Below are positions 7,537 to 15,649 of a DNA stretch of 64,000 bases, piece after piece. Under the pieces are notes generated by a model, which worked only from the letters and a program-made list of their open reading frames with translations, did not search any database and had not been told where the DNA came from. Origin of the DNA: Frankia alni ACN14a (GTDB taxonomy: Bacteria; Actinomycetota; Actinomycetes; Frankiales; Frankiaceae); contig NC_008278.1 of assembly GCF_000058485.1 (NCBI RefSeq), positions 3,652,962 through 3,716,961 on the forward strand, read 5' to 3'. Position 1 is the first letter of the stretch. Each line of letters starts with the position of its first letter. Position numbers and translations under genes: made by a program.

Positions 7537-8667
7537 GTGCAGACCAAGGCCGCGGTGCTCTGGGAGCCGAACGCCCCGTGGGCGGTCGAGACGATCGAGC
7601 TCGACCCGCCCAAGCACGACGAGGTGCTGGTCGAGCTCCACGCCTCGGGCATCTGCCACTCCGACGAGCACCTCGTCACCCGCGACATGCCCTTCCGCAT
7701 CCCCTGCATCGGCGGGCACGAGGGCGCCGGGGTCGTGCGCGAGGTCGGTGCGCACGTGTCCTGGCTCAAGCCCGGCGACCACGTCGTGTTCGGGTTCATG
7801 CCGTCGTGCGGGCGCTGCCCGTCCTGCTCGACCGGCCACCAGAGCCTGTGCGACCTCGGCGCCAAGCTCTACAGCGGGCGGCACATCTCCGACGACGGCT
7901 ACCGCCACCACGCCAAGGGCGAGGACATCTCCACCGCCTGCCTGATCGGCTCGTTCGCCCACCACACGGTGGTCAACGAGGCCAGCGTCATCAAGATCGA
8001 CAACCATTACCCGCTGGACCGGGCCTGCCTGCTGGGCTGCGGGTTCGTCACCGGCTGGGGCTCGGCGGTCTACGCCGCCCAGGTCCGCCCCGGCGACGCC
8101 GTGGTCGTCGCCGGGGTCGGCGGCATCGGCGGCGCGGCCATCCAGGGCGCCAAGCTCGCCGGCGCCAAGGTGATCGTCGCGATCGAGCCGGTCGAGACGA
8201 AGAAGGACAAGGTCCTCGAGCTCGGCGCCACCCACGTCGCGACCTCCTGGCAGGAGGCCCCCGCCGTCGTCGCCGAGGCGACCTGGGACCGCGGCGCCGA
8301 CGTGTTCATCTGCGCGATGGGCGTCGGCGACGGCAAGCTGGTCAAGAAGGCCCTGCGGATGACGGCCAAGCGGGGCACCCTCGTCGTCACCAACATCCAC
8401 CCGGCGACGGAGACGTCCATCGACGTGAACCTGATGGACCTCACCCTCACCGAGAAGCGCATCATCGGCACGCTCTACGGCTCGGGCAACCCGCGCGCCG
8501 ACATCCCCAAGCTGCTGGAGCTCTCCAGCGTCGGCCAGGTCGATCTCGACATCATGGTGTCGCGGACCTACCCCCTCGACGACATCAACGACGCGTTCGA
8601 CGACCTGCGCGCGGGCACGAACCTGCGCGGCGTGCTGCGCTACCCGGCCGCCGACGCCGCCGCCTGA
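7537..8667 (+). CDS. Zinc-dependent NDMA-type alcohol dehydrogenase
   Basis: This 376-residue medium-chain dehydrogenase starts at GTG 7537. Catalytic zinc ligands are in SGICHSDEH and GGHEGAG. The structural zinc loop is CGRCPSCSTGHQSLC, and the nucleotide-binding motif is VAGVGGIGGAA. The long insert around LGAKLYSGRHISDDGYRHH and the overall sequence fit the actinobacterial NDMA-dependent group. In those enzymes the NAD is tightly bound and electrons are thought to pass to mycofactocin. No mycofactocin genes are in this window. The upstream aldehyde dehydrogenase and downstream P450 suggest successive oxidation of a hydroxylated side chain. Confidence 0.9.
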   Translation: MQTKAAVLWEPNAPWAVETIELDPPKHDEVLVELHASGICHSDEHLVTRDMPFRIPCIGGHEGAGVVREVGAHVSWLKPGDHVVFGFMPSCGRCPSCSTGHQSLCDLGAKLYSGRHISDDGYRHHAKGEDISTACLIGSFAHHTVVNEASVIKIDNHYPLDRACLLGCGFVTGWGSAVYAAQVRPGDAVVVAGVGGIGGAAIQGAKLAGAKVIVAIEPVETKKDKVLELGATHVATSWQEAPAVVAEATWDRGADVFICAMGVGDGKLVKKALRMTAKRGTLVVTNIHPATETSIDVNLMDLTLTEKRIIGTLYGSGNPRADIPKLLELSSVGQVDLDIMVSRTYPLDDINDAFDDLRAGTNLRGVLRYPAADAAA

Positions 8668-8723
8668 TCCGTCCCGCTCGCCTGCCCGGCTCGCCCCCCC
8701 CGGGTCCCGCCCTCCCCACGTCT

Positions 8724-8779
8724 CGCCGCACCCAGCGCGCCGCACCCAGCTCGTCGCACCCAGCTCGTCGCACCCAGCT
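8724..8779 (+). repeat. Four 14-bp tandem repeats between alcohol dehydrogenase and P450
   Basis: Four units of CG[C/T]CGCACCCAGC[G/T] follow each other, with a broken fifth after them. They are non-coding. Together with the 15-, 18-, 20- and 36-bp arrays elsewhere, they show that short tandem duplication is common in this genome. Confidence 0.85.
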
Positions 8780-8860
8780 CGCCGCCACCGTCCGAACGAC
8801 CACCGGAGCGCGCCGCACCCGTCCCGCGGTGCCGCCGCACAGCACGAGGAGAACCGGCCC

Positions 8861-10123
8861 ATGAGCCTGATCGCTGACGTCGACCTGGACGATCTCGACT
8901 GGTGGACCCGGCCCGCGGCCGAACGCGACGCCTACTTCGCGAGCGTGCGCGCGTCCGGGGAACGCCCCTACTTCCCCGAACTCGACCTTGCCGGCAACAC
9001 CCGGGGCCGCGGCTTCTACGCGGTGACCCGCTACGCCGACGTGATGGAGGTCAGCCGCCGGCCCGAGGACTTCTGCTCCGGCGAGGGCACCAACATCTTC
9101 GACCAGCCGCTGGACCTGCGGGAGTTCTTCGGCTCCATCATCGCGATGGACAACCCGCAGCACGCCCGTCAGCGCCGGATCATCTCCCGTGGGTTCACCG
9201 CGAAGAACCTGGAGGCGCTGCGCGCCAACGTCGGCGAGGTGACCCGGGAGGTCCTCGCGACGGTGGCGGAGAAGGGCGAGTGCGACTTCGTCACCGAGGT
9301 CGCCGCGCTGATCCCGCTGCGCATCGTCAACGACATGATGGGCATCCCGCGCAGCCAGGAGCAGTTCATCTTCGAGTCGACCAACAAGCTGCTCGGCGCC
9401 AGCGACCCGGAGTACGTCCCCGACCAGAGCCCGCGCGGGGTCGCGAAGAACCTGTCCCGGGTCGGCGACGACTTCGCCGAACTGCTGCGCGAGCTCGCCG
9501 CCGACCGGCAGCGCAACCCCGGCGACGACCTCATCAGCCTCCTCGTCGCCGCGGAGGGCGAGAACCTCACGGCGCAGGAGCTCGCCTCCTTCTTCATCCT
9601 GCTGGTCGGCGCCGGCAACGAGACCACCCGCAACGCCATCGCGCACGGCCTGCTCGCGCTGACCCAGAACCCCGACCAGCGGGCCCTGTGGGCTTCCGAC
9701 GTCGACGGCCTCACGCCGACGGCCGTCGACGAGGTCGTCCGCTGGGCGTCGCCGGTGCTGCACATGCGCCGCACCGTCACCGCCGACGGGGTGCGCCTCG
9801 GCGACCAGGAGTTCCGCGAGGGCGACAAGCTCGTGCTGTGGTACCGCTCGGCGAACCAGGACGAGTCGGTGTTCCCCGACGGCACCCGCTTCGACGTGCG
9901 CCGCGACCTCACCCCGCCGCACCTCGGCTTCGGCGCTCCCGGCCCGCACTTCTGCCTGGGCGCGCACCTCGCCCGCCTCGAGCTGTCGGTGGTGTTCAAG
10001 GCGCTGTTCGAGTACCTTCCCGACATTCACGCCGTGGAGGAGCCGCAGTTCCTGCGGACGAACTTCCTCCACGGCATCAAGCACCTCAAGGCCGCCTACA
10101 CCCCGACCACGGTCCGCGCCTGA
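8861..10123 (+). CDS. Cytochrome P450
   Basis: This 420-residue soluble class I P450 contains the oxygen-binding I-helix LLVGAGNETTRNAIAHG, the ExxR in VDEVVRWASPVLHMRRTV, and the haem loop FGAPGPHFCLGAHLAR with Cys365 as the iron ligand. It should hydroxylate a hydrophobic substrate using electrons from a ferredoxin and reductase. None is adjacent, but a small ferredoxin (29647-29844) and an FprA-type reductase (20914-22341) are encoded in the window. Homologues of this style act on terpenoids, steroids and alkyl chains; the substrate here is unknown. ATG 8861 follows GAGGAGAACC. Confidence 0.95.
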   Translation: MSLIADVDLDDLDWWTRPAAERDAYFASVRASGERPYFPELDLAGNTRGRGFYAVTRYADVMEVSRRPEDFCSGEGTNIFDQPLDLREFFGSIIAMDNPQHARQRRIISRGFTAKNLEALRANVGEVTREVLATVAEKGECDFVTEVAALIPLRIVNDMMGIPRSQEQFIFESTNKLLGASDPEYVPDQSPRGVAKNLSRVGDDFAELLRELAADRQRNPGDDLISLLVAAEGENLTAQELASFFILLVGAGNETTRNAIAHGLLALTQNPDQRALWASDVDGLTPTAVDEVVRWASPVLHMRRTVTADGVRLGDQEFREGDKLVLWYRSANQDESVFPDGTRFDVRRDLTPPHLGFGAPGPHFCLGAHLARLELSVVFKALFEYLPDIHAVEEPQFLRTNFLHGIKHLKAAYTPTTVRA

Positions 10124-10169
10124 CCGCCCTCGAGGCGCATGCAATGCCCCCCACACCCCTGGAGGCCGT

Positions 10170-10778
10170 GTGAGCCATTCCCGCGAAGAAGTGGAAGCAG
10201 CATTCAAGAACTACTACTTACTCGGGCCGGTCGCCGAGGACTGGAAGCGCTGGGCGCACGAGTGCTTCACCGAGGACGCCTGGTACAAGGACCACTACTG
10301 GGGCACCTTCCACGGCCAGGACGAGATCGAGGAGTACCTCGACGTCACCATGTCCTGGTCGCCGGGCACCTACACGCCGATGATCTGGTACACGATCGAC
10401 GGTGACACGGTGGTCTGGAAGGGCATCAACTGGGCCGACAACTACAAGGTGCCCGGCGGCCCCAAGGTCGGCGCCGAGTCGATCCAGATTCTGGAGTACG
10501 CGGGCAACGGCCAGTTCAAGTCCGAAGAGGACTACTGGATCGCGTACGAGATGAAGCGTTTCGGCAAGTGGTACGCCGAGTTCGGCCAGCCGTACACCCC
10601 CGGCGACATCACGCTGACCCGCGACGACTGGGGCACCTGGGTCGACTGGGCCCGCCCCGAGCCCGGCCACGTGCCGCGCCCGTCGTGGGTGGACCGCCCG
10701 GGCCTGAAGCCGACGTTCAACGTCAAGGAGATCGGCTTCGGCGTGCGTAACCCGACGATCGACGACCCGATCGAGTAG
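10170..10778 (+). CDS. SnoaL/NTF2-like protein of unknown function
   Basis: This 202-residue protein starts with GTG 10170 behind a clear GGAGG. The first 130 residues look like a cone-shaped SnoaL/NTF2 fold: an N-terminal helix (REEVEAAFKNYY), WAHECFTEDAWYKDHYWGTFHG, then aromatic-rich strands. The C-terminal 70 residues (WGTWVDWARPEPGHVPRP) are longer than in typical SnoaL proteins. Family members are small cyclases, isomerases, hydrolases or ligand binders. It is 46 bases downstream of the P450, so it may process the P450 product. No catalytic residues can be assigned. A strong hairpin ends the transcript. Confidence 0.75.
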   Translation: MSHSREEVEAAFKNYYLLGPVAEDWKRWAHECFTEDAWYKDHYWGTFHGQDEIEEYLDVTMSWSPGTYTPMIWYTIDGDTVVWKGINWADNYKVPGGPKVGAESIQILEYAGNGQFKSEEDYWIAYEMKRFGKWYAEFGQPYTPGDITLTRDDWGTWVDWARPEPGHVPRPSWVDRPGLKPTFNVKEIGFGVRNPTIDDPIE

Positions 10779-10786
10779 CCCGCCCC

Positions 10787-10819
10787 CGGCCGGGGCACCG
10801 CAGTCCGGTGCCCCGGCCG
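10787..10819. terminator. Bidirectional hairpin between convergent genes
   Basis: The arms CGGCCGGGGCACCG (10787-10800) and 10806-10819 are perfectly complementary over 14 bases with a 5-base loop. The hairpin lies between the rightward SnoaL-like gene and the leftward cupin gene, so it can serve both. Confidence 0.85.
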
Positions 10820-10833
10820 TCGCGCGTTGCAGG

Positions 10834-11301
10834 CTAATCCGCGGGGAGCACGCTCAGTCCGGCCGACCACAGCGGCAGCGGCGGCGGCGGGCAGGGGTGC
10901 TCGACGATCCCGCGCTCGGCGAGGTACTTGCGCCAGGCGGTCTTGTCCAGGAACGGGTGCCCGACGCCCATGATGACGCCGTACATCTCGCAGCCCTCCG
11001 GGCCGGCCTCCCAGGGGCCGAAGGTGTCGCCGTACTCCAGCATGATGTGCGAGCCGGGGCCGCAGACATGGGTGCCGTCCGAGACCTGCCCGCGGGTGAC
11101 GAAGATCGAGTGATCCCCGTGGTGCCCGTGCCGAGGCGTGATCGCGCCGGGATCCCACTTGTTGTAGAAGCAGACGTAGCGCGGCGAGAGCTGGATCCAC
11201 GCCTCCTGGATCCGCGCGATCCGCCCGTCCGGATACTCCAACCGGGTCACATCGAACCAGTGCGCGTCATCCAGCGATGTGACAATCGGTCCACCGTGCA
11301 T
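10834..11301 (-). CDS. Cupin-domain protein
   Basis: This 155-residue protein has one predicted cupin barrel. The first metal-binding motif region is ITPRHGHHGDHSIFVTRGQV, with several histidines. The second region is YGDTFGPWEAGPEGCEMYGVI, which has no clear second histidine. The family includes small dioxygenases, isomerases and sensors, and no reaction can be named. It is transcribed towards the P450/SnoaL operon and is separated from it by the shared hairpin. The long upstream gap (11302-11550) holds its promoter and that of the GNAT gene. Confidence 0.75.
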   Translation of the reverse strand: MHGGPIVTSLDDAHWFDVTRLEYPDGRIARIQEAWIQLSPRYVCFYNKWDPGAITPRHGHHGDHSIFVTRGQVSDGTHVCGPGSHIMLEYGDTFGPWEAGPEGCEMYGVIMGVGHPFLDKTAWRKYLAERGIVEHPCPPPPLPLWSAGLSVLPAD

Positions 11302-11550
11302 CGCCCGGCCCCGCTTTCCGCGGCAACAATGTCGAATGTGTCCGCATATTAGCGCGTGGTATTGTTCGCGACCAGCGATCCAGTTATCCGTCCTCCTGTC
11401 CGTGCCGTGGCCGGGCGCAACGTGTCACGTCCGTTGCTCCGGCGGAAGGGGCGCATAGCGGTGACATGCTGGTGGCCGAATCTCGCTGACAGATCGCTAC
11501 CGGCTGGAGTCAGTGTCAGGTCTGACCGCCTCTCGGGGGTGTGATCGACG

Positions 11551-12093
11551 ATGATCACCTGGCGACGGCTCGAGGAGTCCGACTTCGCCCTGCTGCGGGG
11601 GTGGCTGGAGCAGCCCTCCGTCGCCAGGTGGTGGAACCACGAGACCACGGCAGAAGCAATCAGGCGCGACTTCGGTCCCGCGGCCCGCGGCGAGGAACCG
11701 TCGGAGGATTTCCTCGCCCTGCTCGACGACCGGCCCGTCGGTCTGGTGCAACGGTGCCGCCTCGCCGACTACCCGGAGTACCGCGACGAACTGGTGCCCA
11801 TCGTGGACATCCAGGCCGGTGCCATGAGCATCGACTTCCTGATCGGCGAGCCCGACCAGCAAGGGCGCGGCCTGGGCAGCCGCCTGATCGCCTCGATGAT
11901 CGGGCGCATCTGGACCGACCACCCTGATGCGACCTGCATCGTGGTGCCGGTAGTGGCGGCCAATCGGGCGTCGTGGCGAGCACTGGAGAAGGCAGGCCTC
12001 CGACGCGTCGGGCAGGGCCCACTCGCGCCGGACAACCCCGCTGACGACCCACTGCACTACGTGTATCGCGTGGATCGGCCCGACGCCGGCTAA
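11551..12093 (+). CDS. GNAT acetyltransferase, AAC(6')-like
   Basis: This 180-residue protein has the GNAT layout: MITWRRLEESDFALLRGWLEQPSVARWW at the start, then the acetyl-CoA motif A GEPDQQGRGLGSRLI, and a C-terminal NRASWRALEKAGLRRVGQG. The opening and spacing resemble aminoglycoside 6'-N-acetyltransferases and siderophore-type acetyltransferases. Real substrate specificity cannot be inferred from sequence. It stands alone between a cupin gene and a 13E12 gene. Confidence 0.85.
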   Translation: MITWRRLEESDFALLRGWLEQPSVARWWNHETTAEAIRRDFGPAARGEEPSEDFLALLDDRPVGLVQRCRLADYPEYRDELVPIVDIQAGAMSIDFLIGEPDQQGRGLGSRLIASMIGRIWTDHPDATCIVVPVVAANRASWRALEKAGLRRVGQGPLAPDNPADDPLHYVYRVDRPDAG

Positions 12094-12208
12094 CCGCGCT
12101 TCCCGCTTGTACCCACCGGATCCCCGTGGCGACTGCGAACTCATCCCCCGGACCGCCTTCACCCGTAGGGCTGGCTGCGATCCGAAGGAGGGGCCGCTCG
12201 CTGGCTGG

Positions 12209-13642
12209 TCAGGCGGTGGCGAGCAGGTCGGCTGGGGGCTGGCTGTAGGGGTTGCGGCGGGGTCGTCGGTGAGGGTCGATGCGGTGGGGTGGGATGTAGG
12301 CGGGTCGGCCGTCGTCGAGGAAGGTGATCTGCCAGCCGTCGTGGTGGATCTGGCGGTGGTGGTGGCCGCAGAGCAGGGTGAGGTTGGACAGGGCGGTGGT
12401 GCCGCCGTCCTTCCAGTGGATCACGTGGTGGGCTTCGCACCAGGAGGGTGGCCGGTCGCAGCCTGGGAAGGTGCATCCTTGATCGCGGGCGGTGAGGGCG
12501 CGGCGCAGGTGAGCGGGAACGGTGCGGGTAGATCGTCCGATGTCGAGGGGGACGCCGGCGGGGTCGAGCAGGATCCGGCTGGTTTCGGCGTCGCAGGTCA
12601 GTCGGGCGAGCACGCTGCTGGGGAGGGGGAGACCCCAACTGGTGGTGGCGGGGGTGGCACCGGTGGCGAGCAGGGTGTTCCAGGGGATGGTGACGGTGAG
12701 GTGGGGTCGCACTCCGCCGGATTCGGGTAGTGCGGCGGCGCCGAGGGCGCGGGTGACGAGGTCGATGAGGGCGTCGGCGCGACGGCGGGCGGGGCTGCGC
12801 CGGTCAGGGGTGCCGTCGGTGGCGGGGCGGGGTGCGGCGAGGCTGTCGAGGGCGGTGCGGAGCAGGGCGGCGGCTTCGGCGTCGAGTTCGCCGCCGATCA
12901 GGGTGGTGCCGGCGGGGGTGTCGGTGAGGGTGAGGCGGCGGATGTCCGCCGGATCCGGACTTGGCTTCTCCCCACCCGGTTCCCCTGTACCACCGTCGCT
13001 GACTGGTCCGCCACCGTCTGGTCCGCCACCGTCTGGACCGCCGCTGCCGGGACGGTTGTGTTCGCCGGTGCGGCTGTCGGCGTGGGGGTCGTCGCCGCCG
13101 GGGGAGGAGTCGACGGTGGTCAGGGCCTCGCGTTGCCGGGCGGCGATTTTGATCAGTTGGTAGGGGTCGACGGTGCGGGCGAAGCCGAGCAGGGCCTGCT
13201 CGGCTTCGATCCGCTGTTCGGGTGTCACTTCAGCGGGCAGGGCGCGCATTGCGTCGCAGACGACGATGGCGTGTTCGATGGTGATGTCTCCTGCGGCCAG
13301 GGTAGTTCCGGTGGCCTGGCAGGTGGCGGCGGTGTCGCGGGCGAGGGTCACCTGCCGGCGGGCTTCCCGGGGGGACAGCGCCAACCGGTCGCGGAGCCAG
13401 GCGGCGGTGTCGACCGCGCCCTGATGGAGGGCGAAGCCGCGGTCGTGGGCCTCGACGAGCAGCCGGCCCCGGGCGGCGGCGACCCGGCCGACCAGCCGGC
13501 ACACCCCCTCGATCAGCCCGTCGAGTTCGTCGTCGGCCAGCCGCCAGGTCGCCCCGGCGAGCAGGCCGTCGACCTGCCCGGAGATGACCGCCAGCCGGGC
13601 GGGTAACCCCGGGCTGTCGCCGATGTCGTCGTCGATTTCCAT
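12209..13642 (-). CDS. 13E12-family DUF222/HNH endonuclease-domain protein
   Basis: This 477-residue protein has an N-terminal DUF222 region of about 330 residues, interrupted by a Gly/Asp/Pro-rich low-complexity stretch around 185-220. A C-terminal HNH nuclease follows. The HNH core has CTFPGCDRP (first cysteine pair), CEAHHVIHWKDGG (His-His) and LLCGHHHRQIHH. The function of the 13E12 family is not established, and it is abundant in mycobacteria and related actinobacteria. A LexA-type box 31 bases upstream of the ATG points to SOS control. The C-terminal 240 residues are closely similar to the protein at 45973-47424, so the two are paralogues. Confidence 0.9.
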   Translation of the reverse strand: MEIDDDIGDSPGLPARLAVISGQVDGLLAGATWRLADDELDGLIEGVCRLVGRVAAARGRLLVEAHDRGFALHQGAVDTAAWLRDRLALSPREARRQVTLARDTAATCQATGTTLAAGDITIEHAIVVCDAMRALPAEVTPEQRIEAEQALLGFARTVDPYQLIKIAARQREALTTVDSSPGGDDPHADSRTGEHNRPGSGGPDGGGPDGGGPVSDGGTGEPGGEKPSPDPADIRRLTLTDTPAGTTLIGGELDAEAAALLRTALDSLAAPRPATDGTPDRRSPARRRADALIDLVTRALGAAALPESGGVRPHLTVTIPWNTLLATGATPATTSWGLPLPSSVLARLTCDAETSRILLDPAGVPLDIGRSTRTVPAHLRRALTARDQGCTFPGCDRPPSWCEAHHVIHWKDGGTTALSNLTLLCGHHHRQIHHDGWQITFLDDGRPAYIPPHRIDPHRRPRRNPYSQPPADLLATA

Positions 13643-13673
13643 GAATCAACGGTAGGACAACAATCGCCGGATG

Positions 13674-13689
13674 TCGAACACGTGTTCGT
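13674..13689. promoter_or_regulatory. LexA (SOS) box upstream of the 13E12 gene
   Basis: TCGAAC-ACGT-GTTCGT matches the actinobacterial LexA consensus TCGAAC-N4-GTTCGA at all but the last base. Its inner 14 bases are a perfect palindrome. The box ends 31 bases before the ATG at 13642, the same distance as the box before the second 13E12 gene. Confidence 0.8.
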
Positions 13690-13820
13690 TCGCTGTTGGC
13701 GGAGCCGACACGGGAACCATCGCGGTGGAGCTCCCCGGAACAGGCGGACGTGCTCGGGACACGGCCGTCCGTCGTGCGGCCCTGGGAGTCGCCGGCGTCC
13801 AGGCCGCGGCCGGGCGACGG

Positions 13821-14567
13821 TCAGTCGCCGGACCGGGTGGCGCGAACCTGGAGGCGGACGTAGTCGACGACGGGTTCGGGCAGGCGGGCGGCGACTGCGT
13901 CGACGAAGTCCGCGCGTTCGCCGTGGGGGAGACGGTCGAGATGCGCGCCCAGCACCACCGTCCCCAGACAGGTCCGGAACTGCTCGACCTGTTCGAACCG
14001 GGCGGGATCCGGCGTCAGCGTCACCTCGACGTCGGTGAACCCCGCGTCGAGCAGGCGACGAGTCGTGTCGTCGACGCCGGCGAAGTTCCACACCCGCGGC
14101 GCGCTCGGCAGCACCTCGTCGAGGGCGTGGACGATGCTGGCGACATTGCCCTGGCCGCCGCATTCGAAGGCGAGCTGGGCCTCCGGCCGCATGACCGCGG
14201 CCAGATTCCTGAAGACCGTGTCGTGATCGGGCAGCCAGTGGAAGGCGGCGACGCTGACGACGGCGTCGACCGGGGTGTGGACGGGCAGCGGTTCCAGCAG
14301 ATCGGCCTGGATCACCTCGACGCGATCGAGGCGGTCGGCGAGCCGGGCGCGTAGCTGCGCGAGCATGGCGGCGGAGCCGTCCAGGGCGATCACGCGCCCG
14401 TCGGGCAGCAGGTCGAGCAGGGCGCTGGTGTCCCGCCCGGTGCCGCAACCGGCATCGAGGACCGTCTCGGCGCCGGTCAGGGTGAGCCGACCGAGCGTCT
14501 TTCTACCCCAGTACAGATGGGGGAGAGGTAACGAGTCGTAGGTGCGCGCGTCCCACTCGCGAGGCAT
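13821..14567 (-). CDS. Class I SAM-dependent methyltransferase
   Basis: This 248-residue protein has a Rossmann-type methyltransferase fold. Motif I is VLDAGCGTGRDTSALL, motif II is GRVIALDGSAAMLAQLRARL, then IQADLLEPLP and VVSVAAFHWLPD. The HWLPD block and the length resemble trans-aconitate 2-methyltransferase and related small-molecule enzymes. The N-terminal PREWDARTYDSLPLPHLYWG is also typical of that group. No substrate can be assigned. It stands alone between the 13E12 gene and the thioesterase group. Confidence 0.85.
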   Translation of the reverse strand: MPREWDARTYDSLPLPHLYWGRKTLGRLTLTGAETVLDAGCGTGRDTSALLDLLPDGRVIALDGSAAMLAQLRARLADRLDRVEVIQADLLEPLPVHTPVDAVVSVAAFHWLPDHDTVFRNLAAVMRPEAQLAFECGGQGNVASIVHALDEVLPSAPRVWNFAGVDDTTRRLLDAGFTDVEVTLTPDPARFEQVEQFRTCLGTVVLGAHLDRLPHGERADFVDAVAARLPEPVVDYVRLQVRATRSGD

Positions 14568-14694
14568 GACCCCAACAGTAGCCAGGACGACACGACTGGC
14601 GGGGCCGTCGCGGTGTCGGTTGCGGCGGCCCTCGCAGCCCCGCCGCGCCGCCGTCCGGCGCCGATGGATGCACCGGGCGGCGGCGCGGTCGGGG

Positions 14695-15642
14695 TCAGGA
14701 CGCCGGGGTGCCGCGCTCGCGGGTGATGGTGGACAGGGTGGCGGGCTTGCCGGAGGGGCCGGCCGTCGTCACCCGGTACAGCGAGACCGTGCGGCCGCGG
14801 TGGATGAGCTCGGCGGTCGCGGTCACCTCGGTGCGCAGGTCCGCCGGGCGCAGGTAGTTCACCCGGATCGCCGTCGTGCGTTCCGGGACGGCCGGGTCGG
14901 CGAGCGCCTCGGTGGCGAGCTCGGCGGTGCAGAACAGCACGCCGCCGTGCACCGTGCCGCCGCCGTTCTCGAACGCCGGGTTGGCGGGCAGGAGGAACCG
15001 GCCGACGGCGCCGTCGCGCCCGGGGCCGGCGATGGTCTCGTCCCCGGCGTCGGCCCGGGTCAGGGCCGCCAGCAGCGAATGGTGCGCGGCGGGCGGCAGC
15101 ATCGCCGGCGCGCCGTCGAGGTAACCTGCCGCCGTGCCCGGGATGCTGACGAAGCGGCAGCGGCCGATGCCGACGACGACCAGCCGGCCGTCGCCGTCGC
15201 GGACCTCGCAGCGGGCCGTCCCGCCGGCGGGATCCCGCCCGAGCAGCTCGGCGCTGGCCGTCAGCAGGTCGCCGGACCACGGCGGCGGGGTGACGACGTC
15301 TACGGAGAGCTCGGCGGTGACCGAGTGGGAGTTCTCCGGCCGGGCGTCGTAGACCTCCATCCCGATCGCGGAGTCCACCAGGACGCCGAGCGAGCCGATC
15401 GTCGCGAGGCCGTCGGGGCCGTCGAGCCACGGGCCGAGCTGCATCGTGACGCGCACGCCGCGCTCGTCGCGGCTCACCTGGCTGAGCCGGAAGCGGCTCT
15501 CGGCGTACTCCCGGGCCGGCGGGGACGCGGCGGCCGGCGCGTTCGGCGCGGGCGCGGCGTAGGTGGAGGATTCGGCGCGGGCCGCCGGGACGAGGCCACC
15601 TGTCGAGGCGTCGGCGGTCGGTGAGGTTCCGGTCTCGGTCAT
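14695..15642 (-). CDS. Double hot-dog thioesterase-like protein (PaaI type)
   Basis: This 315-residue protein appears to contain two PaaI-like hot-dog domains: about residues 45-170 (LGPWLDGPDGLATIGSLGVLVDSAIG) and 185-315 (ENGGGTVHGGVLFCTAELATEAL). The GGTVHGGVL block in the second half matches the PaaI/YbgC-type active-site loop. The first half is more divergent. Such proteins hydrolyse acyl- or aryl-CoA thioesters and relieve CoA trapping. The N-terminal 40 residues are Ala/Pro-rich and probably disordered. It lies 7 bases after the acyl-CoA dehydrogenase stop and should be co-transcribed with it. Confidence 0.8.
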   Translation of the reverse strand: MTETGTSPTADASTGGLVPAARAESSTYAAPAPNAPAAASPPAREYAESRFRLSQVSRDERGVRVTMQLGPWLDGPDGLATIGSLGVLVDSAIGMEVYDARPENSHSVTAELSVDVVTPPPWSGDLLTASAELLGRDPAGGTARCEVRDGDGRLVVVGIGRCRFVSIPGTAAGYLDGAPAMLPPAAHHSLLAALTRADAGDETIAGPGRDGAVGRFLLPANPAFENGGGTVHGGVLFCTAELATEALADPAVPERTTAIRVNYLRPADLRTEVTATAELIHRGRTVSLYRVTTAGPSGKPATLSTITRERGTPAS

Positions 15643-15649
15643 CGCCGCG

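Noticed and set aside
11302-11550. Possible small gene or RNA between cupin and GNAT genes
   Set aside because: Short frames on both strands lack start signals and composition of real genes; no RNA fold was recognised.
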